Origin: Oligoflexia bacterium
GTDB lineage: Bacteria > Bdellovibrionota > UBA1018
DNA: 59,310 bases
Direction: 5' to 3'
Assembly (NCBI GenBank): GCA_014378465.1
Contig: JACMNQ010000073.1
Coordinates: forward strand, 1-59,310
The notes beneath the pieces were generated by a model. That model had not been told where the DNA came from. It searched no databases and saw only the letters and a list, made by a program, of their open reading frames with translations. Shown here one piece after another: positions 19,350-27,694 of this stretch (positions are counted from its first letter, which is position 1; each line of letters starts with the position of its first letter). A program made the translations under genes and the position numbers.

Positions 19350-20054
19350 TCAGAACTCGTACTGTTTGGCAACGCGAATGACGACTCGACGATTCTTCTG
19401 CTGATTGTCCGGCAAGGACGCGCCAGCCGCATCCACATTCGGAACGAGCGGACGACTGTCGGCGAAGCCCTGGGCATTGAGGTTCTTCTTGTCGAGCCCC
19501 TTCGCTTCAAGCATGCGGATGATCGCGGTGGCGCGAGCGGCGGAGAGCTCCCAATTGGATGGAAACTGCGCGGTACTGATCGGAGCATTGTCCGTATGGC
19601 CTTCGACGTAGATGGGATTGGTCTTCGCAGTCGCGGCCACGGCATCAATGATCTTGCCGAGAGCTGCTGACTCTTCCTGACGGAGCGAGACACTCCCCTG
19701 CTCAAAGAGCATCGTTCCCATGAAGACCAGGGAGATGTCCTTGCCGGTGCGGGTGATCGCCACCTGCTGAGTGAGACCTTCTCGTTTGATGATCTCCTCG
19801 AGCTGCTTCTGGAGCTCTTCAAAGGGCAGCTCGTACTTGCCGCCGAACTCCTTGGACACTTCCTTGCGGATCTCATCGAACTTCTTCTGATCAACGGTCG
19901 AAAAACTGAACATGATGGCGAAAAAAGCCATCAGAAGAGTCATCATGTCCGCGTAGGAGATCAACCAGGCTTCGCTCTCCTCTCCATGAGCTTCGTCATG
20001 ATCAGGTGCGTGGCGATGGCGCTTGACATTGACTTCGTTGGAATGGTCGCCCAT
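19350..20054 (-). CDS. motB: MotB-type stator protein, OmpA-like peptidoglycan-binding domain
   Basis: The 234-residue product has a short charged cytoplasmic N-terminus, one membrane helix containing the proton-carrying aspartate (SYADMMTLLMAFF, Asp36), a plug-like linker and a C-terminal OmpA/MotB domain (EGHTDNAP, NWELSAARA). MotB anchors the stator to peptidoglycan and, with MotA, lets ions cross the inner membrane to exert force on a FliG-type rotor. It starts immediately after the motA stop codon with no gap. The closest rotor-like gene is the FliF-FliG fusion converging from the other strand. It could also serve a flagellum encoded elsewhere. The family assignment is secure; the partner is inferred. 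Confidence 0.93.
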   Translation of the reverse strand: MGDHSNEVNVKRHRHAPDHDEAHGEESEAWLISYADMMTLLMAFFAIMFSFSTVDQKKFDEIRKEVSKEFGGKYELPFEELQKQLEEIIKREGLTQQVAITRTGKDISLVFMGTMLFEQGSVSLRQEESAALGKIIDAVAATAKTNPIYVEGHTDNAPISTAQFPSNWELSAARATAIIRMLEAKGLDKKNLNAQGFADSRPLVPNVDAAGASLPDNQQKNRRVVIRVAKQYEF

Positions 20055-20834
20055 TTACCTTCCCGCCAGTCTCGCGCGCTCAGCGGGAAGCAGAAAGGAT
20101 TTCATCTTCTCTTCGACGAGGATCGGATGCGTCTTGCGCTTGATCATCATCAGACCTTCGAGAATCATCTTGCGCGCATTGTAGCCTTCCGAATTCGCGG
20201 CGCTCAGGTTCTCGCCGATCGGAACGAAGACGAAATTGGCAATCGCGATCCCGTAAAGAGTCGCAACCAGACCGATGGCCATCGCGGGACCCACCTTTTT
20301 CTGCGCGTCCGCTCCACCAAGTTCATTCAGAAGGGCGATCATTCCGAACGTGGTCCCAAGAAGCCCGAAAGCCGGAGGAAACCGAGCGAGAGTCTTGAAC
20401 ATGTTCACTTCTTCAGCCTGGCGCCGCTTGAAGGTATCCATGCGTGCACTCATGATGTCCCAAAGCTGATCCTCAGTCGCGCCGTTGACCAGAAGCTGAA
20501 GGCCCTCTCTCAAAAACTCGTTCTTTACGGAATTGACCGCAGTGCGGGGATAGTTCGGATCCCGCTGCATCCCCTCGGCAAGCGAGATCACTTCGCGAAT
20601 GATCGCCTGATAGTCCTGACCCGCGGCACCGACCAATTTTTTCAATGCAACCAGTGTAAGGCGGATGATCCGGCCAATCGGAAAGCAGACGCAAGCGGCG
20701 GCGGCAGTTCCACCGACCACGATCATCAGCGCGTGAATATTCAGGAGAACCGCGCTTGCACCCTTCGCCTCCAGCACGGCAAAAGCGAGAACGGCAGCGG
20801 CCCCCAGAAACCCGATGATCGATGAAAAATTCAT
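20055..20834 (-). CDS. motA: MotA-type stator protein
   Basis: A 259-residue MotA/TolQ/ExbB-family protein with four predicted membrane helices: two near the N-terminus (SIIGFLGAAAVLAFAVL; IHALMIVVGG) and two near residues 150-210, including the conserved proline segment FPPAFGLLGTTFGM. The large cytoplasmic loop between helices 2 and 3 is rich in charged residues, the region that contacts FliG in flagellar motors. MotA surrounds MotB and converts ion flow into movement of the rotor. Its ATG overlaps the stop of the upstream coiled-coil gene (ATGA) and its TAA abuts motB, so the three are one transcription and translation unit. Length and order match typical motAB pairs. Confidence 0.93.
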   Translation of the reverse strand: MNFSSIIGFLGAAAVLAFAVLEAKGASAVLLNIHALMIVVGGTAAAACVCFPIGRIIRLTLVALKKLVGAAGQDYQAIIREVISLAEGMQRDPNYPRTAVNSVKNEFLREGLQLLVNGATEDQLWDIMSARMDTFKRRQAEEVNMFKTLARFPPAFGLLGTTFGMIALLNELGGADAQKKVGPAMAIGLVATLYGIAIANFVFVPIGENLSAANSEGYNARKMILEGLMMIKRKTHPILVEEKMKSFLLPAERARLAGR

Positions 20835-21565
20835 GGTGTGTTTTCCTTGTCCGGGATTCCCATGTTCTCGGAGAGAGACTGCAGACCGTCCGCCTCGACC
20901 TTGAACTGTTCTGAGAGCAGTTTACCCGCCTTCAGAGACATGGGGGTGACTCCCCTGGCGCTGATGTGTTCGATGTAATTCTGGATGGACCGCTGCAACT
21001 CCTGAAGTGAGCGGCTGGCGTCCATCAGTTGAAACTTGGAGCGGGTGAAATTCGTCTTGATCTTCTCGAGCGACTGCTCCGTCTTTCGGTTCTTGGCTCC
21101 ATCGGCGGGACTGGCGCCGGTCATGTGGAGGTCACGCAACTGCGTTTCAAGGCTGGCGCGTTTGGCCTCGGATTCCATGAGCTGCACTTCGCAGGCGAAA
21201 TAGAGCTCTTCGTACTGGCGGATCGTCGCGATGTACTTGCTTCTTGCGGCTTCACTCTGCTGCCGAAGGTAAGCATTTTCGTCAAAAGTGCCCGAAGACG
21301 TGGCAGATGCGGAAATCGCGTTCGTGGAGCCGAACGTCGAACTGAGCGTCGATTGAAGCGGAGCCGGATCGTTCGCGGAAAGCGTGATTTCCCGTTGGAT
21401 CCTCTCCTTCTGCTGATTGCGAAGCTTCAGTTCGCTGGCGCGGCGCTGAGAGACTTCGCTGATGCGACGAAGAGCTGAATCGAGGACGTCAGTGGTTTCG
21501 AGGGCCTGCTGGCCTTCCAGAATACTGATCACTTTGGACAACTCGCCTGAACTCTCTGTCGACAT
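20831..21565 (-). CDS. Coiled-coil protein coupled to motA (unknown)
   Basis: Start 21565 is chosen because GGAGGA lies four to five bases upstream; an in-frame ATG at 21586 adds seven residues. The 244-residue product has no signal peptide or membrane helix and is largely helical: heptad-like segments at about 5-65 (VISILEGQQALETTDVLDS), 100-150 (AARSKYIATIRQYEELYF) and 150-215 (KTEQSLEKIKTNFTRSKFQL), separated by a Ser/Ala/Thr-rich stretch. The overlap with motA by ATGA implies coupled expression with the stator. I do not recognise a family. A cytoplasmic adaptor or regulator of the motor is a reasonable but unproven guess. Confidence 0.75.
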   Translation of the reverse strand: MSTESSGELSKVISILEGQQALETTDVLDSALRRISEVSQRRASELKLRNQQKERIQREITLSANDPAPLQSTLSSTFGSTNAISASATSSGTFDENAYLRQQSEAARSKYIATIRQYEELYFACEVQLMESEAKRASLETQLRDLHMTGASPADGAKNRKTEQSLEKIKTNFTRSKFQLMDASRSLQELQRSIQNYIEHISARGVTPMSLKAGKLLSEQFKVEADGLQSLSENMGIPDKENTP

Positions 21566-21659
21566 GCATCCTCCGGAGCTGTTCACTCCAGTCCCAAGTT
21601 TACGGGTGGATGCATTTTAAAGAAATGGGCAAGAAACTCCAGTCGAGTCCCTCACCCTG

Positions 21660-22352
21660 TCAGCGAGTTGACGGGCAGACGAGCGTCTTCATGAGTTCGA
21701 CTCGTTCCTTCGGGAAACCGTGCGCATAGGAATAATCCTTCTGAAACTTGCGAGGCAGGCTCAAAAGCATGTGAAAGATCGCCTTTTCGTCCTGGCCCAT
21801 CGACTTCAGGACACAGTAGGAAGCTGCGTCCGCTTCGTGTTCCTGCAGCACATTTTTCGCGTCGACCAGAATCTGATTGTTTCCGATGAAGTTTTCGACT
21901 TCGACCAGATGGAGCAGCGCCAGATGACCGAGCTCGTGAGCCATCACGAACTGAAGATCGACGGCACTCTGCTTCGAAAAATCTTTGGCACCGATGACCA
22001 CCAGGCCGGGGACGGAGAAGGACTGGTAGAGGTAGCTGTCACAGGCCATCTCAAAACGGGGAGGCAGCTCGACGATACTTCGCGAGTGCGGATAATTTTT
22101 CACGATCTGTTCAAAAAGCGCAGCTCCGGATTTTCTGGCTTCTTCGCATTTGGTCGATTTTGCCGGCTCTGGGGCATGCTCAAAGTCAGTCTTGTACTCC
22201 GCCAGGTAGGAAGCCTGAATCTTCGGCTTCAACTCACTCAGTTCGCGACTGAAAATCACGGGATCCTGACCTGCAAAAGCCTGAGCCATGGAGAGGGCCC
22301 CCCCCACCAGGATCAGCGACAACAATGACTTCAACTTCATTTCGGATTTCAT
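21660..22352 (-). CDS. Exported M48-like zinc metallopeptidase
   Basis: The ATG at 22352 is preferred: a GAGGAA site precedes it, a promoter lies 65 bases upstream, and it begins a signal peptide (LKSLLSLILVGGALSMAQAFA). The 230-residue product carries HELGH at residues 139-143 and EHEAD at 171-175, the two zinc-binding segments of family M48 (peptidase BepA/Ste24-type catalytic domain), without the membrane helices of HtpX. Cysteines at about 69, 104 and 180 could form a disulfide. Periplasmic or secreted proteolysis is likely; the substrate is unknown. It has its own promoter and is separated from the upstream gene by about 110 bases. Confidence 0.8.
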   Translation of the reverse strand: MKSEMKLKSLLSLILVGGALSMAQAFAGQDPVIFSRELSELKPKIQASYLAEYKTDFEHAPEPAKSTKCEEARKSGAALFEQIVKNYPHSRSIVELPPRFEMACDSYLYQSFSVPGLVVIGAKDFSKQSAVDLQFVMAHELGHLALLHLVEVENFIGNNQILVDAKNVLQEHEADAASYCVLKSMGQDEKAIFHMLLSLPRKFQKDYSYAHGFPKERVELMKTLVCPSTR

Positions 22353-22416
22353 GGAGTTCCTCGGCGGTTCAGCGACGGAGTTTCTCCCGCGCCATTCCGA
22401 CCCCTTATAACCCAAA

Positions 22417-22445
22417 ATTCTACAAAACTGAATCTATTTAGTCAA
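22417..22445 (-). promoter_or_regulatory. Sigma-70-type promoter for the M48-like peptidase
   Basis: On the minus strand TTGACT (22445-22440) and TAGAAT (22422-22417) are exactly 17 bases apart, in an AT-rich intergenic stretch. The predicted transcript starts near 22410 and gives a leader of about 58 bases before ATG 22352. Confidence 0.65.
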
Positions 22446-22464
22446 CTATTCGCAAGGCATTGTT

Positions 22465-23493
22465 TTATAGGGTTAAAAATCTTATAGCGGCTTCGATTTT
22501 TGGCCGGTAGTGGGATCTCCAATCCCGGATCGGAACCAGCTCCAGGTTCACGTATTTGACCAGTTCCGCCAGTACCCCTGCAGCTTCCTGCCTTTCCCGT
22601 GCACTCAACCGCGCGGTGATCGGATGTTCAAGTAAAGTGATGATCGCTTCGACCATCATGGGCGCATTCCAGTCGCCCGGAAAAACATGCGACCGTTCCA
22701 TCACGTGGGCCTCAGCCAGCTCGAGTGAATAGGCACGTAGTGCGGCGGTATAGTGCTTCTCTGAAGCATCCAGGACAATCCCAACGACCTGATCCAGCAT
22801 CCGCTTCTGATCCCGCTCAAAATCCGCGTTTGAGCGTTCGTTCCTGGAAATTCGCGACCAGGACAATCCCCGGATCAGCCGCTCCACTCTGAGAACCTCG
22901 GTGGCCTTCGCCGCCTGCCCTCCTCGGAGCGCTTTCAGATCACGGTCTTCGGCACTGAATCGTCTGAAGTCCACGTGATAACTTTCCTTCAGGAGAAAAG
23001 GAGAGAGCTCAAATTTTTCGGCCCGCGAAATCTGGTCCAGTGCAAGGCGATAATTTTCCGTCATGCGGGACATTCGAAGTGGCGAGTCCGTGTAGAGACT
23101 TTGAGTGAGCGCCAATTCAAAATCATGAGGACTGAGCAGCACTTTCTTGAACTCAAAACAGAGGTCGCCATAGAGCTTCTTCCCGCGGTCGCTTCCTTCA
23201 AGATCGCGCGCCAGTCGCTCCAGATCAGTGGCGGTCTGTCCGAACACCAGATAGAAATCCTCCAGGTCATCCATCTGGATTCCCTGGTCTCTCTTCAGTT
23301 CCGCACGGAGCCTCGCTGACACCTGATCGCTTCTGCCAATCTCACTGCGCAGCTGTCTTTCGAGAGTGGTCAACGAAGTCAACCTGGATTCACAGCCCAG
23401 CCAATCAAAAAAACCCGCCTGCACGGGAGACGCCGCAAAAAAGGCAATGATCAAAAGCACTTTCGGAAGTGGTTGCGACTTCAATTCGATCAC
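22465..23493 (-). CDS. Exported helical protein of unknown function
   Basis: A 342-residue protein starting at GTG 23493, fixed by its overlap with the stop of the phospholipase D-like gene. Residues 1-27 are a signal peptide (VLLIIAFFAASPVQA-GFF). The mature part is mostly alpha-helical and charged, with two cysteines (about 34 and 111) and no motif I recognise. The tight overlap suggests it is expressed with, and may assist, the phospholipase D-like lipoprotein. No membrane helix beyond the signal peptide. Function unknown. Confidence 0.7.
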   Translation of the reverse strand: MIELKSQPLPKVLLIIAFFAASPVQAGFFDWLGCESRLTSLTTLERQLRSEIGRSDQVSARLRAELKRDQGIQMDDLEDFYLVFGQTATDLERLARDLEGSDRGKKLYGDLCFEFKKVLLSPHDFELALTQSLYTDSPLRMSRMTENYRLALDQISRAEKFELSPFLLKESYHVDFRRFSAEDRDLKALRGGQAAKATEVLRVERLIRGLSWSRISRNERSNADFERDQKRMLDQVVGIVLDASEKHYTAALRAYSLELAEAHVMERSHVFPGDWNAPMMVEAIITLLEHPITARLSARERQEAAGVLAELVKYVNLELVPIRDWRSHYRPKIEAAIRFLTL

Positions 23494-24896
23494 TCTCCCG
23501 TGTTGGCCGTGGATTCTTCAGGATCAAAAGCGCCTAATTCCTTGGGGTCACTCGGAGCGATGCGCGTGGCGTGGTCTTTCGTGCAAAGAACGCTTTCCTG
23601 CCAGGACTCACTTTGAGGATGAGCATGATCCGCGACGATCACATTTCTCAAATGTTGAACCATGGCGGGATTTCTGAAGAAGATCCCGTACTCACGGTTC
23701 TGCGAAACTGAAGTGGTGGAACCATTGACCGAGCCCACCCATGCGTACTTTCCATCCACGATGATGGCTTTGGCATGCAGATACCCGGCTCTCCCTCCGA
23801 CCGTCATGGTCGAAGTGAACAACCGGGTCGAAATACCCGCTTCATCAAACGGGGTAAACAGAGCCGCAATGCGCTGGAGCTGCGTCTTCTTCGGTTTCCC
23901 AAAAGCACAGAGACTGGCGACGGTGAGAGACACCTTGATGCCGGACTTCGAAGCCGCGATCAGAGCCTGGTTGATCTGGGGTTCCTTCAGATACTGATTC
24001 TCGATCTCGATGGATTCCCTGGCGGAGAGGATGAATTTGACCAGCGGTGCCAGCGAATAAGGGCTGACGGTCAGCTTCTCTTCGATCCCGGGAGCCATGA
24101 GGGACGGCAGATCATAAGCCTTGCCTTCCAAATCGTGCTCAAAGATCGAAGTCAGCGTGCGAACCACTTCACGGTCATGAGTGACATAGCTGTAATCCCG
24201 GTTGCAGATTTTCGGATTCTGATTCTGATTGCAGAGATTGGAACCGTTGAAATTGCCTGTACTCAGCAGCGCCGCTTTGCCGTCGACGATGATCATCTTG
24301 CCATGCTCAAAGCAGCTCTTGCCGGGAATTCCGCAGAGCTCCGCCTTGTTGAAAGGAACGAACGCGCCTTCAGGGGATTCCTTGATTTCCGTCACCAGGC
24401 TCTTGAGGTCCTGACAATCTTCATCGTCCTTCGCTTCATCCACGACGTCGAAGAACTTGCACTTCTCGCCCACTGGATTGGGATCCTTGACCACTCGCAC
24501 GTGCACTCCACGGTCCAGGGCTTCTCGCAGCTGCGCACGGAAATCGCGGTCATTCATTTCGTAGATTTCGATGTCGATCGAAGACTTCGCGGTCTTCAGG
24601 AATGCGAAAGTCGGTGTCTCCACGCCATTGACGTAAAGACCGCGCAGCATTTTGCGCGAGAAGCCCCACGGGCGTCCTTCATTGAGACCGTGTCTGTGAC
24701 CTGCACCGGCAGCTTCGGTATCTTCGACTGACGCGAGCGATTCGCTCCCCTGCTCGATTCCAGCAGTCTGACTGGCCTGCGAGACGGCACCGTCTGAAGA
24801 CGGCACTCTCTGCTGTACGTGCGAGCACGCCAGGAAAACCGCTGGAGTCAGGAGTGAAATGGACAGTTTGCGCAGAAGCGACGGACAAGGGGTCAT
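23490..24896 (-). CDS. Phospholipase D-like lipoprotein with two HKD motifs
   Basis: The 468-residue product has a lipoprotein signal ending VFLAC (Cys24) and a GGAG ribosome site. Two catalytic HxKxxxxD motifs are intact: HGKMIIVD from His198 and HAKAIIVD from His374, each followed by G-S/T-x-N (STGNFNGSN, GSVNGST). This is the phospholipase D/cardiolipin synthase superfamily, which cleaves or transfers phosphodiesters through a phosphohistidine. Members with a lipid anchor outside the cytoplasm are likelier to be secreted phospholipases or nucleases than cardiolipin synthases. Extra cysteines around residues 145-195 are unusual. Coupled to the following gene by an overlap. Confidence 0.88.
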   Translation of the reverse strand: MTPCPSLLRKLSISLLTPAVFLACSHVQQRVPSSDGAVSQASQTAGIEQGSESLASVEDTEAAGAGHRHGLNEGRPWGFSRKMLRGLYVNGVETPTFAFLKTAKSSIDIEIYEMNDRDFRAQLREALDRGVHVRVVKDPNPVGEKCKFFDVVDEAKDDEDCQDLKSLVTEIKESPEGAFVPFNKAELCGIPGKSCFEHGKMIIVDGKAALLSTGNFNGSNLCNQNQNPKICNRDYSYVTHDREVVRTLTSIFEHDLEGKAYDLPSLMAPGIEEKLTVSPYSLAPLVKFILSARESIEIENQYLKEPQINQALIAASKSGIKVSLTVASLCAFGKPKKTQLQRIAALFTPFDEAGISTRLFTSTMTVGGRAGYLHAKAIIVDGKYAWVGSVNGSTTSVSQNREYGIFFRNPAMVQHLRNVIVADHAHPQSESWQESVLCTKDHATRIAPSDPKELGAFDPEESTANTGE

Positions 24897-24967
24897 GTCA
24901 GAGTCTCCAGTCTCTCAGATTAGAGGACCGAAACTCAGTCAGGTAGAGGCAGATTTTGCCGGGTAAG

Positions 24968-25001
24968 AAAAAGCGCCCAGCCAACAGCGTTGCCGGGGCG
25001 C
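24968..25001 (-). terminator. Intrinsic terminator after katA
   Basis: On the minus strand a hairpin (GCGCCC at 25001-24996 pairing with GGGCGC at 24978-24973, inner stem with two mismatches) is followed by a run of T (24972-24968). It lies 38 bases past the katA stop codon. Confidence 0.7.
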
Positions 25002-25038
25002 CTTCTCAATTTCACAAGGTGCGTGAACTCACTTCAAC

Positions 25039-26511
25039 TCATTTGGTCACGGGGACTCTTCGCGGATCGCCAGGAGGAGTCAAGGCAAGACCTTTTTTCA
25101 CGCCTTCTCCGTATTCCTTGTCGGCCTTCATGAAGTGCTGAATCTGGCGCTCCTGAATGAAAGCCGGCACTGATTTCATCGCACCGACGATATTGTCGAT
25201 CAGAAGCTTTCGCTGCTCCGGTTTCATGATCCGGTACAGATCTCCGGCCTGAGAGAAGTAATCTTCATCGGCGCGGTGATCATGGCGGTGCATGGGGCCG
25301 GAAGCGAGATAGGGAGGAGGAGCGGTATCCGGGTACTCGATCACTTCATCAAAGCTGTTCGGGTGATAGTGATAGACCGGTCCGCCGTTGCCATCCACCC
25401 GGATCGCGCCATCGCGGTGATAGTGCTGGGTGTGACTGAGCGGCTTGTTCACGGGGATCTGGTGGTAGTTCACTCCGAGCCGATACCGATGTGCATCCGC
25501 ATAGGAGAAAAGTCTCCCCTGCAGCATGCGATCAGGAGAAAAGCCCAGGCCAGGAACCACTGCCGAAGGGGCGAAAGCGGATTGCTCCACGTCAGCGAAG
25601 TAGTTTTCCGGATTTCGATTCAGGACGAACTCACCCACTTCAATCAGTGGATAGTCCTTGTGCGACCAGACCTTGGTCACGTCAAAAGGATTGATGCGGT
25701 AATTCGCGGCATCCGCTTCCGGCATGACCTGAATCTTCATCGTCCACTTCGGTAATTCGCCTCGCTCGATGGCTTCAAAAAGATCTCTTTGGGAATGCTC
25801 CGGATCCGTACCGGCAAGTTCGGACGCCCGAGCAGGCGCGAGATTGCGGATGCCCTGCTGACACTTGAAATGGTACTTCACGAAATTGCGCTCGTTTTTC
25901 GCATTGATCATGCTGAACGTGTGACTTCCGAAGCCGTCCATGAACCGGTAACCATCCGGGATGCCGCGATCTGAAAAGAGGATCGTCACCTGATGGAGCG
26001 ATTCCGGATGCAGGGACAAGAAATCCCACTGCATGGTGGCGTCCTTGGTGTGGGATTTCGGATGTCGTTTCTGCGTATGCACGAAGTCCGGAAACTTCGA
26101 CGGATCGCGAATGAAGAAGACCGGAGTATTGTTGCCCACGACGTCCCAGTTGCCTTCTTCCGTGTAGAATTTGAGCGAGAAGCCGCGTGGATCGCGTTCC
26201 GTGTCCGCCGACCCCGCTTCACCGCCGACGGTCGAAAACCTCAGAAATACCGGGGTCTTCTTGCCAATTTCAGAAAAAAGCTTCGCTTTGGTGTACTTGG
26301 AAATATCCTTCGTGACGACGAACTCACCGAATGCGCCTGATCCCTTTGCATGAACGACACGCTCCGGGATGCGCTCACGATTGAAATGCGCGAGTTTTTC
26401 AAAAAGATGAAAGTCCTCAAAAACGATTGGACCACGTTCTCCTGCGGTCAGGGAATTCTGATTGTCTGAAATGGGCACCCCGTTGGCGGTGGTGATGAAT
26501 TTTATGGTCAT
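25039..26511 (-). CDS. katA: Monofunctional haem catalase (small-subunit, clade 3 type)
   Basis: Start 26511 has AAGGAG seven bases upstream and gives the usual N-terminus ([20 protein letters not shown]); the frame runs 14 codons further up without support. The 490-residue length is that of small-subunit catalases. Visible active-site features are His54 ([10 protein letters not shown]), the asparagine in [10 protein letters not shown] and the haem-ligand tyrosine in [14 protein letters not shown]. It converts hydrogen peroxide to water and oxygen in the cytoplasm or periplasm; no signal peptide is seen. oxyR lies directly upstream in the same direction, and an ATAG-N7-CTAT site between them suggests OxyR control. 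A terminator follows. Confidence 0.97.
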   Translation of the reverse strand: MTIKFITTANGVPISDNQNSLTAGERGPIVFEDFHLFEKLAHFNRERIPERVVHAKGSGAFGEFVVTKDISKYTKAKLFSEIGKKTPVFLRFSTVGGEAGSADTERDPRGFSLKFYTEEGNWDVVGNNTPVFFIRDPSKFPDFVHTQKRHPKSHTKDATMQWDFLSLHPESLHQVTILFSDRGIPDGYRFMDGFGSHTFSMINAKNERNFVKYHFKCQQGIRNLAPARASELAGTDPEHSQRDLFEAIERGELPKWTMKIQVMPEADAANYRINPFDVTKVWSHKDYPLIEVGEFVLNRNPENYFADVEQSAFAPSAVVPGLGFSPDRMLQGRLFSYADAHRYRLGVNYHQIPVNKPLSHTQHYHRDGAIRVDGNGGPVYHYHPNSFDEVIEYPDTAPPPYLASGPMHRHDHRADEDYFSQAGDLYRIMKPEQRKLLIDNIVGAMKSVPAFIQERQIQHFMKADKEYGEGVKKGLALTPPGDPRRVPVTK

Positions 26512-26580
26512 TTCACTTCTCCTTGAATCGAGAATAGTCCACTCGGCGGTCAAAGGGAACTCGCAGGGCTCAATCCAACT

Positions 26581-26595
26581 ATAGTTTGAACCTAT
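26581..26595. promoter_or_regulatory. OxyR-type operator (ATAG-N7-CTAT) upstream of katA
   Basis: ATAG at 26581-26584 and CTAT at 26592-26595 with a 7-base spacer match the core OxyR half-site pair. The minus-strand sequence TATAGT (26583-26578) overlaps it and could be the katA -10 element. The site lies 70 bases upstream of the katA start. Confidence 0.6.
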
Positions 26596-26632
26596 GCAGT
26601 GCGAAGCAGAAAAGGGAGCTGCAAATCAACGC

Positions 26633-27604
26633 TCAGCGCGACGCCGGGACGAAGTGCCGGGAGTCAGGAGAGATGACCCTGACCAGGTCGTCCGTCAGGA
26701 AGACCTGACGCGGGATGGAGTCCACGATGCTCGAAGCAATGGCATCGATGATGGATTGCTTCAATCTCGACTGGTGATAGACCAGGCTGACTTTGCGAGT
26801 GGGTCCTGGCTGGACGAAACTCCGCAGATTCTGCTTCTGCTCCGCCTTGCTCAATGAACTGGTCGAGAGGAGCGGTAAAAGTGTATAATTCTTTTCAAGC
26901 CGAATGATCTCGATCAGCGTATGCAGGCTCCCGGACTTGATGCGAAGAGGATGTCCCTGTTTTTCGTGACCCGCGCGGCAAAGTTGAAGCACCTGATCTC
27001 GGAAGCAATGCGCGTCATCGAGCAGTAAAATCTCATCTGCAAGAATCTGTTTCGGGGTCACTCGCTTGTTCGACAGCATGGGATGGTCGGTTGAAGCAAA
27101 TACGACGAAAGGCTCATAAAAGAGCACCTTCTCCACCAACGATTCCGGGCACCGGGCGGGAGTGGACAGGACTGCGGCATCCAGCGAACCTTCTCCGATT
27201 CTTCGTATCAGGCTTTCCGTAGGCTCCTCATCCACCGACAGACGCACCTGGGGATTCTGTTTCCGGAAGCTGCTCAGAAAAAGGGGCAGCAGTGCAGGGG
27301 CCAGCGTGGGAATGATGCCCAGGTGGAAAGCGCCCTGAACTTCACCTTTCACTCGTGAAGCGACGTCGTTGATCCTGCTGGTTTCGTCGATGACCACTCG
27401 GATCTGTTTTAAAATGTCTTCGCCTTCAACAGTGACCTTGACCGATGATTTCGCCCGGTCAAACAGCTTCACTCCCAACTCCTCCTCAAGCTTCGCGATC
27501 TGCACCGAAAGAGAGGGTTGACTGATGCGGCAGCTCTCCGCCGCACGCGAAAAGTTCTTGAAAGTCTGAAGCGCCAGAGCGTACTTGAGCTGGTCGTGCG
27601 TCAT
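26633..27604 (-). CDS. oxyR: OxyR, LysR-family peroxide sensor
   Basis: A 323-residue LysR-type regulator: an N-terminal winged helix-turn-helix (FSRAAESCRISQPSLSVQI, residues 18-36) and a periplasmic-binding-protein-like effector domain. The two redox cysteines of OxyR are present with the canonical spacing, Cys200 and Cys209 in DDAHCFRDQVLQLC, corresponding to E. coli Cys199 and Cys208. Peroxide oxidises them to a disulfide and switches the protein to an activator. It sits between katA and the divergent ankyrin gene, and sites of the ATAG-N7-CTAT type occur on both sides, one six bases before its own start codon, consistent with autoregulation. Confidence 0.96.
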   Translation of the reverse strand: MTHDQLKYALALQTFKNFSRAAESCRISQPSLSVQIAKLEEELGVKLFDRAKSSVKVTVEGEDILKQIRVVIDETSRINDVASRVKGEVQGAFHLGIIPTLAPALLPLFLSSFRKQNPQVRLSVDEEPTESLIRRIGEGSLDAAVLSTPARCPESLVEKVLFYEPFVVFASTDHPMLSNKRVTPKQILADEILLLDDAHCFRDQVLQLCRAGHEKQGHPLRIKSGSLHTLIEIIRLEKNYTLLPLLSTSSLSKAEQKQNLRSFVQPGPTRKVSLVYHQSRLKQSIIDAIASSIVDSIPRQVFLTDDLVRVISPDSRHFVPASR

Positions 27605-27609
27605 TTACC

Positions 27610-27624
27610 ATAGTCCATGCCTAT
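27610..27624. promoter_or_regulatory. OxyR-type operator (ATAG-N7-CTAT) between oxyR and the ankyrin gene
   Basis: ATAG at 27610-27613 and CTAT at 27621-27624, spacer 7, in the 90-base divergent intergenic region. A CTATAG sequence (27653-27658) closer to the ankyrin gene could be part of its -10. The position fits activation of the ankyrin gene and repression of oxyR. Confidence 0.6.
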
Positions 27625-27694
27625 TCCCTTATCATCCATTCGTGCTTCAATACTATAGCTGACTGAGCTAGGATGAAAGGAAATGGAGAATCGC

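Noticed and set aside
23775..24731. Plus-strand open frame of 318 codons
   Set aside because: Antisense to the phospholipase D-like gene, whose HKD motifs make it the real gene.
23490..24896. Cytoplasmic-membrane cardiolipin synthase
   Set aside because: It has a lipoprotein signal instead of the usual N-terminal membrane helices.
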